From Dryocola clanedunensis subsp. sulfonylureivorans (GTDB taxonomy: Bacteria > Pseudomonadota > Gammaproteobacteria > Enterobacterales > Enterobacteriaceae): DNA of 64,000 nucleotides. Below the pieces are notes generated by a model. It did no database searches and was not told the origin of the DNA. It saw only the letters and a program-made list of their open reading frames with translations. Shown here piece by piece: positions 44,502 to 56,540 of this stretch (positions are counted from its first letter, which is position 1; every line of letters begins with the position of its first letter). The stretch lies in contig NZ_JAERMU010000011.1 of NCBI RefSeq assembly GCF_016756775.1, positions 120,247-184,246 on the forward strand, given 5' to 3'. The position numbers and the translations under genes are program-made.

Positions 44502-45660
44502 ATTCTACAAACACGTGCGGATAGAAGCGTGAAAGATCCTGGGTGATTAACGCCCGGTCTTCACGGATGCCGATCCCGGCGGGTTGATCGTTGATAAGCC
44601 AGCTGCCTATCAGCGTGTAGCTGTCGCCGAACTTCGGCAGCTGATAAAACTCTTGTACGATCATGCCTTCTTCGCCGTAAGGACCTTCCGCGCTGGCGAT
44701 CTCTTCGCCGTTGGCGATGATCTTCACGTTGGCACCTTCGCGAGAGAAGATTGGCTTCACAACGTAGCTATCCATTGCCGGATAGTCATCTTCTGCAAAG
44801 TACGCTGGCAGCAGGTTAGGATGGTTCGGGAACATCTCCCACAGCATTGGCAGCAGCGCTTTATTGGAGATGATGCTCTTCCAGGCCGGTTCCAGCCAGC
44901 GCACGCCAGCATCTTCAAGCTTGGTGGAGAACATCTCGCGCAGCATGAATTCCCACGGATACAGTTTGAAAAGGTTACTGATAACCTGATCCTGCAGATC
45001 GGTAAACTGGCCTTTCTCGCCCAGGCCGATCTCTTCCATGTAGACGAATTCGCTCGCCACTTCTGCTTCTGCGGCGCAGTCCTGTAAGTACTGGATCGTA
45101 CCGCGATCTTCCACCGTGTCCTGGCAACAGGCGAAATGTACCAGGTTGAAACCGTGCTGCTGTTTCAGCTCGGCAAAACGTTCAATGATCTTTTCTTGCA
45201 GGCTGTTGAACTGGTCGCTTCCCGCCGGCAGATTTCCCGCCTGCATCTGATCTTCTAACCAGAGCCACTGGAAAAATGCGGCTTCGTACAGGGAGGTTGG
45301 GGTGTCGGCGTTGTTTTCCAGCAGCTTAGGTTCGCCAACACCATCCCACGCCAGATCCAGGCGGGAGTAGAGTGAAGGCTGCTGGCTGCGCCAGGACTGC
45401 CGGACGAACTCCCAGGTGTGTTTCGGGATACGGAACTTTGCCATTAGCTCATCGCTGGCAACGACCTTCTCCACGACCTTCAGGCACATCTGGTGAAGCT
45501 CAGCGGTGACATCTTCCAGGCGCTTGACCTGAGGCAACGTCAGTTTGTAGTAGGCATCCTCACACCAGTACGGCTCGCCATACATGGTGTGAAAGTTAAA
45601 ACCGTATTCGGTGGCTTTTTCGCGCCAGTCCGGGCGCTCGCTGATAGCGACTCTTTCCAT
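44500..45660 (-). CDS. ygiC: Glutathionylspermidine synthase-like ATP-grasp protein YgiC
   Basis: 386-residue homologue of the synthetase domain of glutathionylspermidine synthetase, lacking the amidase domain. The ATP-grasp region is in the C-terminal half ([33 protein letters not shown]). It is expected to ligate an amine to a carboxylate at ATP cost; the product is unknown. It starts five bases after the ygiB stop and follows tolC, an operon conserved in enterobacteria, which suggests envelope-linked function. Confidence 0.93.
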   Translation of the reverse strand: MERVAISERPDWREKATEYGFNFHTMYGEPYWCEDAYYKLTLPQVKRLEDVTAELHQMCLKVVEKVVASDELMAKFRIPKHTWEFVRQSWRSQQPSLYSRLDLAWDGVGEPKLLENNADTPTSLYEAAFFQWLWLEDQMQAGNLPAGSDQFNSLQEKIIERFAELKQQHGFNLVHFACCQDTVEDRGTIQYLQDCAAEAEVASEFVYMEEIGLGEKGQFTDLQDQVISNLFKLYPWEFMLREMFSTKLEDAGVRWLEPAWKSIISNKALLPMLWEMFPNHPNLLPAYFAEDDYPAMDSYVVKPIFSREGANVKIIANGEEIASAEGPYGEEGMIVQEFYQLPKFGDSYTLIGSWLINDQPAGIGIREDRALITQDLSRFYPHVFVE

Positions 45661-45665
45661 GACGT

Positions 45666-46334
45666 TTAGCCGCCCATGGAACGAGAAGAGCCGGTCGCGC
45701 TACTACGCTGCATACTGGTCTGTTTGGCAACTGACTCACCAAAGCCGCCGCGTGTCACGGTGCTGGTGGTTGCAGGTTTCGGGGCCATCGCAGTTTTCGG
45801 TACGGTAGCGGTGCGGCCTGGCGTAGCTGCGCCATAGCTTTTACCGCTGGCATCGGCGTATTTACCGTAAGCCGGGCTGGCTGGATTTTTGGAGCTGAAC
45901 AGCGGCTGCTGAGCAAAGCCTGCACCACCGCCCATCAGGCGGCCCATCATGTAGCCTGCCATCAGAGGCATCCAGAAGCTGCCGCTTTGCTGGGGTTGGG
46001 CCTGAGTCTCGCCAGCCATGCTGGCCTGTGCAGGAGCCTGCTGGCACTGCCCTTCACCAAACTCGGCGATACACTCTTCGCGAGAGGCATATTTTGGCGC
46101 GGTGCGTTCAGCTTCTTTTAAAGCATTATTGTAGGAGGTGGTGCACTCCGCGCTTTTACCCGGGTTGGCCTGCGCGCAGTCATCCGCATTTTGATACATG
46201 GAGACGGTTTCGTCGTTTTGCTCGCAGCCCGCCAGCATAAAGACGGCGGTAACGGCCAGCGCAACCGGCGTTAGGTGCCTGGCGTTCCAGCTTTTGCGGA
46301 ACGAAGCGTGATTTATCGTTTTTGTCCGTTTCAT
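45666..46334 (-). CDS. ygiB: Putative lipoprotein YgiB (DUF1190)
   Basis: 222-residue protein. A long basic N-region is followed by a hydrophobic stretch and a lipobox FMLAGC with Cys37, so it is probably lipidated. The mature part has paired cysteines ([26 protein letters not shown]), a glycine/methionine-rich segment ([17 protein letters not shown]) and a low-complexity Ser/Thr/Ala tail. The ATG at 46334 fits the known [16 protein letters not shown] start; the in-frame ATG at 46478 gives an unlikely leader. It sits between tolC and ygiC. Function unknown. Confidence 0.92.
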   Translation of the reverse strand: MKRTKTINHASFRKSWNARHLTPVALAVTAVFMLAGCEQNDETVSMYQNADDCAQANPGKSAECTTSYNNALKEAERTAPKYASREECIAEFGEGQCQQAPAQASMAGETQAQPQQSGSFWMPLMAGYMMGRLMGGGAGFAQQPLFSSKNPASPAYGKYADASGKSYGAATPGRTATVPKTAMAPKPATTSTVTRGGFGESVAKQTSMQRSSATGSSRSMGG

Positions 46335-46502
46335 TTTTCTTTCCTGAGCCCAAAGGAATAAAGCTATTGTTGTGCTTAGGATAGGGGATGAATGGTTGAA
46401 ATTAAAGCGATGAGAGCGGTTTACAGGGGGATCTTTACTTTGCCTTACGTTGGGCAGGCGAAGTTGTGACAGGGGCATGAAACCATGCCCCTGTTAACGC
46501 AA

Positions 46503-48005
46503 TTAATTACCGAATGGATTACGGGAACTGTTGCTTTTTACTGCGGCAGGCTGCGCTGCCGGAACTGCTTGTGCGGGTGCTGCGGTACGAGTGGTTGTCG
46601 CGGTGTCCGCCGTGTAACCATCTGCACGCGCATCCTGATCTGGTGTTTCAGGCGCTACGCTTTCTGGGGTTGTTGGTACGGGTTGGCCCAGCGTTGCGTT
46701 CAGTGCCACCAGATCCTGCTCGTTAAGCGTACCCAGCGCTGATTTGATGTTCAGCTGGTTGATCAGGTAGTTATAACGGGCGCTGGAGAGCTGTTGTTTC
46801 GCGTTATACAGGGTAGTGGTCGCGTCCAACACATCAACGATGGTACGAGTCCCTACCGAGTAGCCAGCTTCCATGGCATCCAGGGAGCTTTGCGCAGACA
46901 CCACGGCCTGTTTGTAAGCGTTGATGGTGCTGATAGAAGCGTTCACGTTGTTGAAGGAAGAACGTACGGTCTGCACAACGTTACGGTGCGCGCCTTCAAG
47001 CTGCTCGCTTGCACCAACAAAATTGTACTGCGCTTGTTTCACCTGGGAGTTCACAGAACCACCCTGATACAGCGGCAGTGAGAAGTTGATCCCGACTTTG
47101 TTCTGGCCCATGTTGCTGTCGTCGTAAGCCTGAGAGCCGTTCGTTTTGGAACCGCTGTAGCTGGTATCGGAGATACCCGTAGAGGCGGTCAAACCGACAG
47201 TTGGCATATGGCCGGTTTCTGCATAGCGAATTTGTTCGCGAGCCAGATCCTGGGACAAACGTGCCTGCAACAGCGCGAGGTTACGCTTTTCAGCTTCCTG
47301 CAGAAGGTTATTCACCGCTTCTGGCTTGTTGGTTTTGAAACCGTCAACGTTCAGCGAGGCCAGAGAAGGATAGTAGTTGCCGGTGACCTGGCGCAGCGCT
47401 TCAACCGCGTTGTCGAGATTGTTACGGGCAGTCACTTCATTGGCCAGCACGTTATCGTATTGTGAACGGGCGTTCTGTACGTCGGTAATCGCAACCAGGC
47501 CTACGTTAAAGCGCTGGGTTGTCTGATCTAACTGACGGTAAATTGCCTGTTTCTGCGCTTCGGTATAGGAAAGTGCATCAATGGCGCTCAGCACGTTAAA
47601 ATAGGCCGTCGCAGTGTTCAGAATCAGCGTTTGCTGATCGGTCTGATAAGTCACATCCTGAATGCCAGCAGATTTTTCCTGCAGGGTCAGCTGACGCCAT
47701 TTTGACATGTCAAAAATGGTCTGAGTTAACTCTAAAGACGCGCTGGTTGCATTTGAGTCCACGCCGTTCGCATCGCGATAACCGTTGCTGTAGGTGTAAT
47801 CTGCACCAAGGCCAAGCTGTGGTAATAACGGGCTACGAGCTTCGTTAATTTTCTCGAAAGCGGCGTCACGGTCTGCAGCGGATTTGCGTAAATCCGGGTT
47901 GCTTAGACGGGCCTGCTGATAAACCTGCATCAGGTTTTCTGCCTGGCTCATGGCGCTGAAACCCGTTAGGCTCAGACCGATAAGGATTGGGAGCAGTTTC
48001 TTCAT
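46503..48005 (-). CDS. tolC: Outer-membrane efflux channel TolC
   Basis: Trimeric outer-membrane exit duct for AcrAB, EmrAB, MacAB and type I secretion. 500 residues (E. coli mature core well matched; the C-terminal tail is longer and Ala/Thr-rich). The signal peptide ends at SQA (residue 22). The duplicated barrel/helix repeats are visible, e.g. LITQTIFD-like ELTQTIFDMSKWRQLTLQEK and SLPLYQGGSVNSQVKQAQYNF. The ATG at 48005 gives the E. coli start MKKLLPILIGLSL; ATG at 48011 is two codons upstream. A marbox lies upstream. Confidence 0.97.
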   Translation of the reverse strand: MKKLLPILIGLSLTGFSAMSQAENLMQVYQQARLSNPDLRKSAADRDAAFEKINEARSPLLPQLGLGADYTYSNGYRDANGVDSNATSASLELTQTIFDMSKWRQLTLQEKSAGIQDVTYQTDQQTLILNTATAYFNVLSAIDALSYTEAQKQAIYRQLDQTTQRFNVGLVAITDVQNARSQYDNVLANEVTARNNLDNAVEALRQVTGNYYPSLASLNVDGFKTNKPEAVNNLLQEAEKRNLALLQARLSQDLAREQIRYAETGHMPTVGLTASTGISDTSYSGSKTNGSQAYDDSNMGQNKVGINFSLPLYQGGSVNSQVKQAQYNFVGASEQLEGAHRNVVQTVRSSFNNVNASISTINAYKQAVVSAQSSLDAMEAGYSVGTRTIVDVLDATTTLYNAKQQLSSARYNYLINQLNIKSALGTLNEQDLVALNATLGQPVPTTPESVAPETPDQDARADGYTADTATTTRTAAPAQAVPAAQPAAVKSNSSRNPFGN

Positions 48006-48097
48006 TTGCATTCCTTGTTGTGAAGCAAAATTGTTTTTTTGATAGCGCTGATTGAGTCGAAATAGTTGCCGATTCTAACAGAGTCCGCCTGCGGGGC

Positions 48098-48117
48098 GAG
48101 TTGGCGTAATGTGCCAT
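48098..48117 (-). promoter_or_regulatory. marbox of tolC (MarA/SoxS/Rob site)
   Basis: On the minus strand ATGGCACATTACGCCAACTC matches the degenerate marbox consensus AYNGCACNNWNNRYYAAAYN at all but one fixed position. It lies about 90-110 bp upstream of the tolC start, where E. coli has its marbox. Confidence 0.8.
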
Positions 48118-48218
48118 CCACCCTGAATTTGAACAATCTACCATATAGCAGAAGAAAGGGCATTCAGGCAGGGTTGAAATCGCTCAATTCATTACCATAA
48201 GTCATCAGGGATACAAAC

Positions 48219-48851
48219 ATGAGTAAGTCAGACGGTAAACTTGTCACGTTAGCCAAAAACGATGTTGAAATTATTGCACGTGAAACGCTATATCGCGGTT
48301 TTTTTTCGCTCGAATTGTATCGTTTCCGCCACCGTCTTTTCAACGGTGCGATGAGCGGTGAGGTCAGAAGAGAAATATTTGAACGCGGTCATGCTGCGGT
48401 GCTGCTACCCTATGACCCTGTGCGCGATGAAGTCGTATTGATTGAACAGATTCGCATTGCGGCTTACGACACCAGCCCAACGCCCTGGCTGCTGGAACTG
48501 ATTGCCGGGATGATTGAAGAGGGCGAAAGCGTTGAAGATGTGGCACGGCGCGAGGCGATAGAAGAAGCCGGACTGGTCGTCGGGCGCACAAAACCTGTGA
48601 TGAATTACCTGGCAAGCCCGGGTGGCACCAGCGAACGCTTATCTGTTCTGGTAGGGGAAGTGGACGCCACGACCGCAGAAGGTATTCACGGTCTGGAAGT
48701 CGAAAACGAAGATATTCGTGTTCATGTGGTAAGCCGGGAGCAGGCTTATCAGTTAGTCGAAGAGGGGTCAATCGACAATGCTGCCTCAGTCATCGCTTTG
48801 CAATGGCTGCAATTGCATTATGAGAAACTACGAGAAGAGTGGAATCACTAA
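48219..48851 (+). CDS. nudF: ADP-ribose pyrophosphatase NudF
   Basis: Nudix hydrolase splitting ADP-ribose to AMP and ribose 5-phosphate. 210 residues (E. coli 209). The Nudix box is [23 protein letters not shown], fitting GX5EX7REUXEEXGU. The N-terminal 15 residues differ from E. coli, but [23 protein letters not shown] sequence follows at once ([16 protein letters not shown]). It begins the nudF-yqiB-cpdA-yqiA-parE series and is divergent from tolC. Confidence 0.96.
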   Translation: MSKSDGKLVTLAKNDVEIIARETLYRGFFSLELYRFRHRLFNGAMSGEVRREIFERGHAAVLLPYDPVRDEVVLIEQIRIAAYDTSPTPWLLELIAGMIEEGESVEDVARREAIEEAGLVVGRTKPVMNYLASPGGTSERLSVLVGEVDATTAEGIHGLEVENEDIRVHVVSREQAYQLVEEGSIDNAASVIALQWLQLHYEKLREEWNH

Positions 48852-48853
48852 AT

Positions 48854-49276
48854 ATGAAGCGCTATACACCTGACTTTCCTGAAATGATGCGTCTGTGCGA
48901 AACAAACTTCGCCCAGCTGCGCCGCCTGCTGCCGCGTGAAGACGCGCCGGGTGAATCCATAACCTATCAGGTTAATAGCGCCCGATATCGGCTGACCGTA
49001 TTAGAATCCACTCGCTATACAACCCTCGTGCAGATAGAGCAAACCGCGCCGAGCGTGAGCTACTGGAGCCTTCCGTCCATGTCCGTCAGGCTTTACCATG
49101 ACGCAATGGTCGCGGAAGTGTGTTCAAGCCAGCAGATCTTCCGCTTCAAAGCGCGCTATGATTATCCTAATAAAAAGTTGCATCAGCGCGACGAAAAGCA
49201 TCAAATTAACCAGTTTCTTGCTGATTGGTTGCGCTACTGTTTGGCGCATGGAGCGATGGCGGTTCCGGTTTGTTAG
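48854..49276 (+). CDS. yqiB: DUF1249 family protein YqiB
   Basis: 140 residues, the E. coli YqiB length, of a small conserved gamma-proteobacterial family without known function ([47 protein letters not shown]). The ATG is two bases after the nudF stop, indicating coupling; an in-frame ATG 15 bases earlier overlaps nudF and is less likely. Links to curli or c-di-GMP traits have been reported for E. coli but cannot be judged here. Confidence 0.92.
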   Translation: MKRYTPDFPEMMRLCETNFAQLRRLLPREDAPGESITYQVNSARYRLTVLESTRYTTLVQIEQTAPSVSYWSLPSMSVRLYHDAMVAEVCSSQQIFRFKARYDYPNKKLHQRDEKHQINQFLADWLRYCLAHGAMAVPVC

Positions 49277-49301
49277 AGAGAGTGAAACCTAAGGACACCA
49301 T

Positions 49302-50129
49302 TTGGAAAGCCTGTTAAATCTTCCTGTGGCCGGTGGGGGCCGTATCAGGATACTGCAAATTACCGATACCCACCTATTCTCTGGGAAGAGCGAAACGCTG
49401 CTGGGTATTAATACCTGGGAGAGTTACCAGGCGGTGCTTGCGGCTATTCTTGCGGACGGGCGTCAGTGCGATCTGATTGTCGCCACCGGCGATTTGGCAC
49501 AGGATCATAGCGCAGAGGCCTACCAGCATTTTGCTGAAGGGATCGCGCGCATTTCTGCACCCTGCGTCTGGTTACCGGGCAATCATGATTTCCAGCCCGC
49601 CATGTATAGTTCGCTCCAGGAAGCGGGGATCTCTCCCTCCAAGCTTGTTCACGTTGGCGACAGCTGGCAAATTTTGCTGCTCGACAGCCAGGTTTTTGGC
49701 GTCCCGCATGGCGAACTCAGTGACTACCAGCTGGAGTGGCTTGCGCGCAAGCTGTCCGATGCCCCTGAGCGTCATACTCTTCTGTTACTGCATCATCATC
49801 CGGTGCCCGCCGGCTGCAGCTGGCTCGATCAACACAGCCTGCGCAATGCTCAGGAGCTGGATAATGTGCTGGTCAGATTCCCGCAGGTAAAAACGCTGCT
49901 GTGTGGGCATATCCACCAGGAGCTGGATCTCGACTGGAACGGACGCCGCATGCTGGCCACGCCGTCTACCTGCGTGCAGTTTAAACCCCATTGCTCTAAC
50001 TTTACGCTGGATACCATAGAACCAGGCTGGCGCTGGCTGGAGCTCCATCCAAACGGTGAAGTGACGACCGAGGTTTGCCGCCTGCAAGGTGCGGTATTTA
50101 ACCCGGATACCGCTTCAGAAGGGTACTGA
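49302..50129 (+). CDS. cpdA: 3',5'-cyclic AMP phosphodiesterase CpdA, TTG start
   Basis: Class III metallophosphoesterase hydrolysing cAMP to AMP, lowering CRP activity. 275 residues as in E. coli. The metal-binding motifs are ITDTHL (about 20-25), [23 protein letters not shown] and [11 protein letters not shown]. The start is TTG, preceded by AAGGA, as in E. coli cpdA; no ATG occurs at the conserved position. The stop overlaps the yqiA start by one base, so the two are translationally coupled. Confidence 0.96.
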   Translation: MESLLNLPVAGGGRIRILQITDTHLFSGKSETLLGINTWESYQAVLAAILADGRQCDLIVATGDLAQDHSAEAYQHFAEGIARISAPCVWLPGNHDFQPAMYSSLQEAGISPSKLVHVGDSWQILLLDSQVFGVPHGELSDYQLEWLARKLSDAPERHTLLLLHHHPVPAGCSWLDQHSLRNAQELDNVLVRFPQVKTLLCGHIHQELDLDWNGRRMLATPSTCVQFKPHCSNFTLDTIEPGWRWLELHPNGEVTTEVCRLQGAVFNPDTASEGY

Positions 50130-50704
50130 TGTCTACGCTACTCTACCTGCACGGCTTCAATAGTTCTCCACGCTCAGCCAAGGCGACAAGCCTGCAGGCA
50201 TGGCTTACGGAAAATTATCCCGACATTGAAATGGTGGTGCCACAGTTACCGCCGCATCCAGCCGACGCCGCCGAATTGCTCGAATCGCTGGTACTGGGTC
50301 ATGGTGGTGAACCGCTTGGCGTCGTGGGCTCTTCTCTTGGCGGCTATTACGCTACCTGGCTCTCTCAATGCTTCATGCTGCCCGCCGTGGTCATTAACCC
50401 TGCGGTACGCCCCTTTGAATTGCTGGCAGATTATCTTGGTAACAATGAGAACCCCTACACCGGGCAGCAATATGTGCTAGAGTCTCGCCATATTTACGAT
50501 CTTAAAGTCATGCAAGTTGACCCGCTTGAAGCACCGGATCTCATCTGGCTGCTGCAACAGACGGGTGACGAAGTGCTCGATTATCGCCAGGCGGTGGCTT
50601 ATTACGCCTCCTGTCGCCAGACGGTCGAATCCGGTGGTAATCACGCCTTTGTAGGCTTCGAAGATTATTTCACACAGATTGTCGACTTCCTCGGTCTTCA
50701 TTGA
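50129..50704 (+). CDS. yqiA: Esterase YqiA
   Basis: 191-residue alpha/beta hydrolase (UPF0227; E. coli 193) with activity on palmitoyl-CoA and p-nitrophenyl esters. The nucleophile elbow is GSSLGGYYA near residue 68; acid and histidine are expected in the C-terminal half ([14 protein letters not shown]). It overlaps cpdA by one base and is followed by parE after 45 bases. Confidence 0.93.
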   Translation: MSTLLYLHGFNSSPRSAKATSLQAWLTENYPDIEMVVPQLPPHPADAAELLESLVLGHGGEPLGVVGSSLGGYYATWLSQCFMLPAVVINPAVRPFELLADYLGNNENPYTGQQYVLESRHIYDLKVMQVDPLEAPDLIWLLQQTGDEVLDYRQAVAYYASCRQTVESGGNHAFVGFEDYFTQIVDFLGLH

Positions 50705-50746
50705 GGCCGGGTCGCCCGATTCCTGTTTCGCTATCTGAACGAATAA

Positions 50747-52645
<1,899 letters not shown>

Positions 52646-52663
52646 TCCACGATTCAATAAAAA

Positions 52664-52695
52664 AAGGGAGCCGCGAAATCGGCTCCCTTTTGTTT
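52664..52695. terminator. Terminator of parE (first copy)
   Basis: AGGGAGCC and GGCTCCCT form an 8-bp stem around GCGAAATC, with a T-run downstream and an A-run upstream, so it can act on both strands. Confidence 0.88.
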
Positions 52696-52700
52696 GCTGA

Positions 52701-52734
52701 CAAAGAAGGAAAAAACGTGGTTTTTCCTTCTTTG
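52701..52734. repeat. Perfect 14-bp inverted repeat after parE
   Basis: CAAAGAAGGAAAAA and its exact complement flank the loop ACGTGG. The stem is unusually long and perfect for an intergenic hairpin. Confidence 0.85.
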
Positions 52735-52830
52735 TGGTTAGCTGACGAAAATCAATGAATTGATTTCCCTGGTTATTTTTTTGGTGGGATCTGTTCGTTT
52801 GTTAAACGTTTTAGGTTTGTCATCCGTCAG

Positions 52831-52865
52831 AAGGGAGCTGCGAAATCGGCTCCCTTTTGTTTTTG
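52831..52865 (+). terminator. Second copy of the parE-type terminator
   Basis: The core from AGGGAGC to GGCTCCCTTTTGTTT repeats the hairpin at 52664 with only one base change (C to T) and a longer T-run. It is 15 bases before the 3' end of the convergent ygiN gene. Confidence 0.85.
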
Positions 52866-52879
52866 GCAGACGGTGCAGC

Positions 52880-53197
52880 TTACTTGATCGCGTCTTCCAG
52901 GATGTGGATATGGATATCCAGCACGTCATCTTTCACGGCAGCGCTGTGGCTCTTCATATGAGCTGTGGCCAGGTGAGCTTCCAGATGAGCAACGCTTTCC
53001 CACTTCTCAACCATGAAGATGGAATCTGGTGCGGTAGTCTGGAACGGCACCTGAGCATTGTGATCCACCAGCGGTGCGTAGCCAAAGCAGCCTTCTTCTT
53101 CCAGCACGGTAGGAATAATTTTAGCAAAAGCATCCAGCACGGCCTGGCGGTGATGCTGGCCAGGACGGGTACGAATTTCAGCGATAACTGTAAGCAT
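52880..53197 (-). CDS. ygiN: Quinol monooxygenase YgiN
   Basis: 105-residue ABM-fold protein (E. coli 104). E. coli YgiN oxidises menadiol to menadione and is thought to work with MdaB in a quinone redox cycle. Conserved segments are MLTVIAEIRTRPGQHHRQAVLDAF, EEEGCFGYAPLVDH and HLEAHLATAHM. The gene lies 32 bases after mdaB on the same strand, as in E. coli. Confidence 0.94.
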   Translation of the reverse strand: MLTVIAEIRTRPGQHHRQAVLDAFAKIIPTVLEEEGCFGYAPLVDHNAQVPFQTTAPDSIFMVEKWESVAHLEAHLATAHMKSHSAAVKDDVLDIHIHILEDAIK

Positions 53198-53229
53198 GGT
53201 TCACTCCGTTTTTTTAAGCTTGAACTCAG

Positions 53230-53811
53230 TTAAGCAAAAATTTCACCGAGATGCTTGCGATATTCTGCAACAAAGCGTGGAACGTCAGGCACTTTCATGA
53301 CGTCGTTGGCGATAAAGGTTGGCAGGCCTTCCATGCCGAGGAACTGATTGGCTTTGTGGAACGGCAGGTAAACGCCATCCACGCCAACACCATGGAAGAA
53401 CTGCTCTTTATCTTCAAAGGCTTGCAGAGGCGCATTCCACGTCAGAGAGAGCATATAGGTTTTGCCCTGAATCAAACCCCCGGAGCCGTATTTTTTCTCG
53501 GCGTCCGAGCGCGTACGGCCATCGCTGGCGTACAGGGAGCCGTGACCTTCGGTAAATACATCATCAATGTATTTTTTCATGGTCCATGGCGCGCCCATCC
53601 ACCAGCCGGGCATCTGGTAAATCACCGTATCGGCCCACAGATACTTTTCAACTTCGGCTTTTACGTCGTAGTCGCTGTCGGTGCGGGTCACCTGAACATC
53701 ATGTCCGAGGTCGCGTAAAAAGCTTTCCGCGACTTCGGTCAGGGTGTCGTTAAGCTGGCCGTTTGAGTGGGCGAATTTCTTCGCACCATTAATAATCAGG
53801 ATGTTGCTCAT
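53230..53811 (-). CDS. mdaB: NADPH:quinone oxidoreductase MdaB
   Basis: 193-residue FAD-binding flavodoxin-like quinone reductase giving two-electron reduction of quinones such as menadione. Motifs: SNILIINGAKKFAHSNGQLN at the N-terminus, QMPGWWMGAPWTMKKYIDDVF and TWNAPLQAFEDKEQFF. The ATG at 53811 is conserved; an in-frame ATG at 53865 adds 18 poorly supported residues. It is followed by ygiN, its likely functional partner. Confidence 0.95.
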   Translation of the reverse strand: MSNILIINGAKKFAHSNGQLNDTLTEVAESFLRDLGHDVQVTRTDSDYDVKAEVEKYLWADTVIYQMPGWWMGAPWTMKKYIDDVFTEGHGSLYASDGRTRSDAEKKYGSGGLIQGKTYMLSLTWNAPLQAFEDKEQFFHGVGVDGVYLPFHKANQFLGMEGLPTFIANDVMKVPDVPRFVAEYRKHLGEIFA

Positions 53812-53920
53812 CGGTAGTCCTCGAATCATTACGTTTGGCACGAATTCTAACGTGATCGCCGTCACGGTAAAATGGCCAAAATGTGCAAAGACTTTTGCTA
53901 AATTAGCAACAATCTGCTGG

Positions 53921-55276
53921 TTACCAGCTTATCCGTACCTGAAAGCCTCTGCTGTCAGCATTTGAAAACTGAACGCTCATTCCATGTAAAGCCGCTATAC
54001 GCCGAACAATCGACAGGCCTAACCCGCTGCCGGTTTTCTCCTGACCCGGCGGGCGGAAGAAGCGTTCCCCGAGAGTGGCTAGATACTCCGTGCTGATGCC
54101 GGGGCCGTTATCCGTAATGCAAATTTCGCGCTTGCGCAGGGCTACATTGACTACGCTTCTGGCTGGGCTGTAGCGCACGGCATTGTCCAGCACGTTGCGT
54201 ACCATCAGGCTAAGCAGCAGCGGTTGGCCACGAAGTGAGGCTTGCCGATCCTGTACATCCAGGCGGATATCCACACCTTCACGCTGCGCCTGATGGTAAG
54301 CGTCCATCACAGCACTTTGCAGTAGTTCAGCCAGCGAAAGTTCCTTCACATCATCAAGTGCAGCCAACGAATCCAGACGAGACAGCGTGAGCAGCTGATC
54401 GACCAGCCTGGTTGCGCGATCTATTCCCGTGCTGAGGTTGTTCAGTGCGTGGTCACGCGAAGGGGCATCGTTACCGGACAGCTGGGCCACTTCGGTCTGA
54501 ACTTTTAAGGCGGCCAATGGGCTACGGAGTTCATGGGCTGCATCAGAGGTGAACCGACGTTCACGGAGCATAAACTCTCCGGTACGGGCAAATAGTTGAT
54601 TCAGCGCTTTCACCAGCGGCTTGACCTCAAGGGGCATAGGGTGAGTTTCTAACTGGCTGGCTTCGTCAGGTGCGCGCCGACCGAGCTGCGCTGCAAGCTC
54701 GTGAAGTGGAGCAAGGGCCCGGCTGACGAGCCAGACCAGCAGAAGTACCATCAGTGGCAGCGCGATAAGCCAGGGCAGGAGCTGTGAGGCCACGATGTCC
54801 TGAGCCATTTCCTGGCGGTAGTCCCACTCCTGGCCTACCACGATGCGGTATTTGCCCTCGGGCGTCGTCAGCCAGAGCAGGCGCCACTCGTCATCATCGC
54901 CTTTCAGTCTGCCATCCATAAAGCCGTCACGGTGATAAAGGTATTCAAGATGTTTGCCGTTATCACCGTCGTTCAGCAACAGACGCCCTTCGGGTGAAAA
55001 GATGGCGAAGGCGAGAGTGTCATCATCTTGCTTACCGCGATGATGGGGGATCATTTTTTTACTGCGCGGCAGCTGTGGCGATACGCCAAGGCCTTCCAGA
55101 TCCAACGCGCTGAGGCGTTTGGCAAACAGTAACTGCTGCGTGTCGAAAAGCTTATTAAGGGATTTGCTGGTTTGATACCAGGCCGCGATGCTTGCACCAG
55201 CCCAGGTGACAAGCAGCAGGAGAACGAAGCCGGCAATCAGCCGGGCGCGCAAGCTTTGCGTTAGTTTCTTAATCAT
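53921..55276 (-). CDS. qseC: Sensor histidine kinase QseC
   Basis: Inner-membrane kinase, 451 residues (E. coli 449), reported to sense autoinducer-3 and catecholamines. Two spans (about 12-34 and 163-184) flank a periplasmic domain; HAMP follows. The phospho-acceptor is His248 in [17 protein letters not shown]; the ATPase domain has [20 protein letters not shown] and [13 protein letters not shown]. Its ATG overlaps the qseB stop by four bases. A periplasmic stretch (about 75-130) is rich in Asp and Lys and more variable. Confidence 0.95.
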   Translation of the reverse strand: MIKKLTQSLRARLIAGFVLLLLVTWAGASIAAWYQTSKSLNKLFDTQQLLFAKRLSALDLEGLGVSPQLPRSKKMIPHHRGKQDDDTLAFAIFSPEGRLLLNDGDNGKHLEYLYHRDGFMDGRLKGDDDEWRLLWLTTPEGKYRIVVGQEWDYRQEMAQDIVASQLLPWLIALPLMVLLLVWLVSRALAPLHELAAQLGRRAPDEASQLETHPMPLEVKPLVKALNQLFARTGEFMLRERRFTSDAAHELRSPLAALKVQTEVAQLSGNDAPSRDHALNNLSTGIDRATRLVDQLLTLSRLDSLAALDDVKELSLAELLQSAVMDAYHQAQREGVDIRLDVQDRQASLRGQPLLLSLMVRNVLDNAVRYSPARSVVNVALRKREICITDNGPGISTEYLATLGERFFRPPGQEKTGSGLGLSIVRRIAALHGMSVQFSNADSRGFQVRISW

Positions 55277-55932
55277 TTCTCACCCAACGTGTAGCCAATG
55301 CCATGGACGGTGCGGATAAATCCGCTACCCAATTTGCGCCTGAGATGATGGATGTGCACTTCCAGAGCATTTCGTGAGACTTCGTCATCCCAGCTATAGA
55401 TTTTCTCTTCAATGAGCGTACGAGGCAGTACGCGTCCGGCATTGCGCATCAGTAATTCAAGTAGCGCAAACTCTTTAGGTTTGAGCTGTAGCGCTTCGCC
55501 ATTTTGCATCACCGTAAGCTTAAGCGGATCGAGTTCTACCCCGGCATGGGTAAGGGCAGGTAATGACTGGCCGTGCGTGCGGCGGAGCAGTACCTGCAGC
55601 CGGGCTGCAACTTCGATGAGTGCAAATGGTTTACATAAATAGTCGTCAGCGCCGAGCTGTAAGCCTTCCACTCGTTGCTCCAGGGCGTCACGCGCGGTGA
55701 GGATCAATACCGGCTCACTTTGGCCATGACGCCGCCAGCCTTTTAATATTTCCAGCCCGTCGATACCGGGCAGGCTCAGGTCAAGCACCACGGCGTCATA
55801 GGGAGCTTGTCCCAGCGCCGCCTGGCCAAGTTTACCGTCGGTGAACCAGTCGATGGTGAAGCCCATTTTTGTTAAGCCCGCCTTCAGGCCGTCGCCGATC
55901 AGTTTGTCATCTTCAATTATTAATACGCGCAT
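55273..55932 (-). CDS. qseB: Response regulator QseB
   Basis: OmpR/PhoB-type regulator, 219 residues. The receiver domain has the acidic pair ED at 7-8, phospho-acceptor Asp51 in VVLDLSLPG and Lys near 102 in LCKPFAL. The winged helix (about 130-219) carries [17 protein letters not shown] [13 protein letters not shown] and [12 protein letters not shown]. In E. coli it controls flhDC and ygiW and cross-talks with PmrAB. The ATG at 55932 gives MRVLIIEDD. Direct repeats upstream are candidate autoregulatory sites. Confidence 0.96.
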   Translation of the reverse strand: MRVLIIEDDKLIGDGLKAGLTKMGFTIDWFTDGKLGQAALGQAPYDAVVLDLSLPGIDGLEILKGWRRHGQSEPVLILTARDALEQRVEGLQLGADDYLCKPFALIEVAARLQVLLRRTHGQSLPALTHAGVELDPLKLTVMQNGEALQLKPKEFALLELLMRNAGRVLPRTLIEEKIYSWDDEVSRNALEVHIHHLRRKLGSGFIRTVHGIGYTLGEK

Positions 55933-56065
55933 GGTGCTGTCCCTTTTATCCATTGCGGGAAATTGAGTGAAGTTAATAACGATTGCGGCGAGCTGTACAG
56001 GATAAAAGTCGAGTGCTTCGGCAAGCGCCGCAATTTCTTAAAAAAAGCACTTTGCTGTGGCGAAA

Positions 56066-56086
56066 TTAAGATCTCGTTAAGATCTC
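56066..56086. promoter_or_regulatory. Direct-repeat operator between qseB and ygiW
   Basis: TTAAGATCTC occurs twice with an 11-bp period, the layout bound by OmpR-family dimers such as PmrA (CTTAAG-type repeats) and QseB. It lies 50-70 bp upstream of ygiW and about 134 bp upstream of qseB. Confidence 0.65.
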
Positions 56087-56135
56087 TGCGCTTTAATAGG
56101 TACTCGTAACGACATACATGAAGGGAGAAATAACA

Positions 56136-56540
56136 ATGAAAAAACTAGCCGCTGTAATGACCATCCTTGCTATTACCGCCGCACCTGCGTTCGCTGCTAA
56201 TCAGGGGGGCTTTGTCGATCCGAACGCTGCTGCACCTGCTCAACAGGCTCAACCGCAGGGTGGTTTTTCTGGGCTAACGGGCAGTAAAACGACCGTAGAA
56301 AAGGCCAAATCATTGTCTGACGACACCTGGGTCACGTTGACCGGTAAAATTGAGCAGCGCATCGGTGGAGACGACTACACTTTCCGAGACAGCACAGGCA
56401 CCATCAACGTGGATATCGACCACAAGCGCTGGAATGGCCAGACCATCACCCCGCAGGATACCGTGCAGCTTGAAGGTAAAGTGGATAAAGACTGGAACTC
56501 CGTTGAGATAGACGTGAAAAACGTCACTAAAGTGAAATAA
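56136..56540 (+). CDS. ygiW: OB-fold periplasmic stress protein YgiW (BOF family)
   Basis: 134-residue periplasmic protein (E. coli 130). The signal peptide ends near AFA (residue 20), followed by a Gln/Ala/Pro-rich linker and a BOF-type OB-fold (about 55-134, WVTLTGKIEQRIGGDDYTFRDSTGTINVDID). E. coli YgiW and Salmonella VisP are linked to peroxide, cadmium and acid stress and to peptidoglycan. It is divergent from qseB and in E. coli is QseBC dependent. Confidence 0.94.
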   Translation: MKKLAAVMTILAITAAPAFAANQGGFVDPNAAAPAQQAQPQGGFSGLTGSKTTVEKAKSLSDDTWVTLTGKIEQRIGGDDYTFRDSTGTINVDIDHKRWNGQTITPQDTVQLEGKVDKDWNSVEIDVKNVTKVK

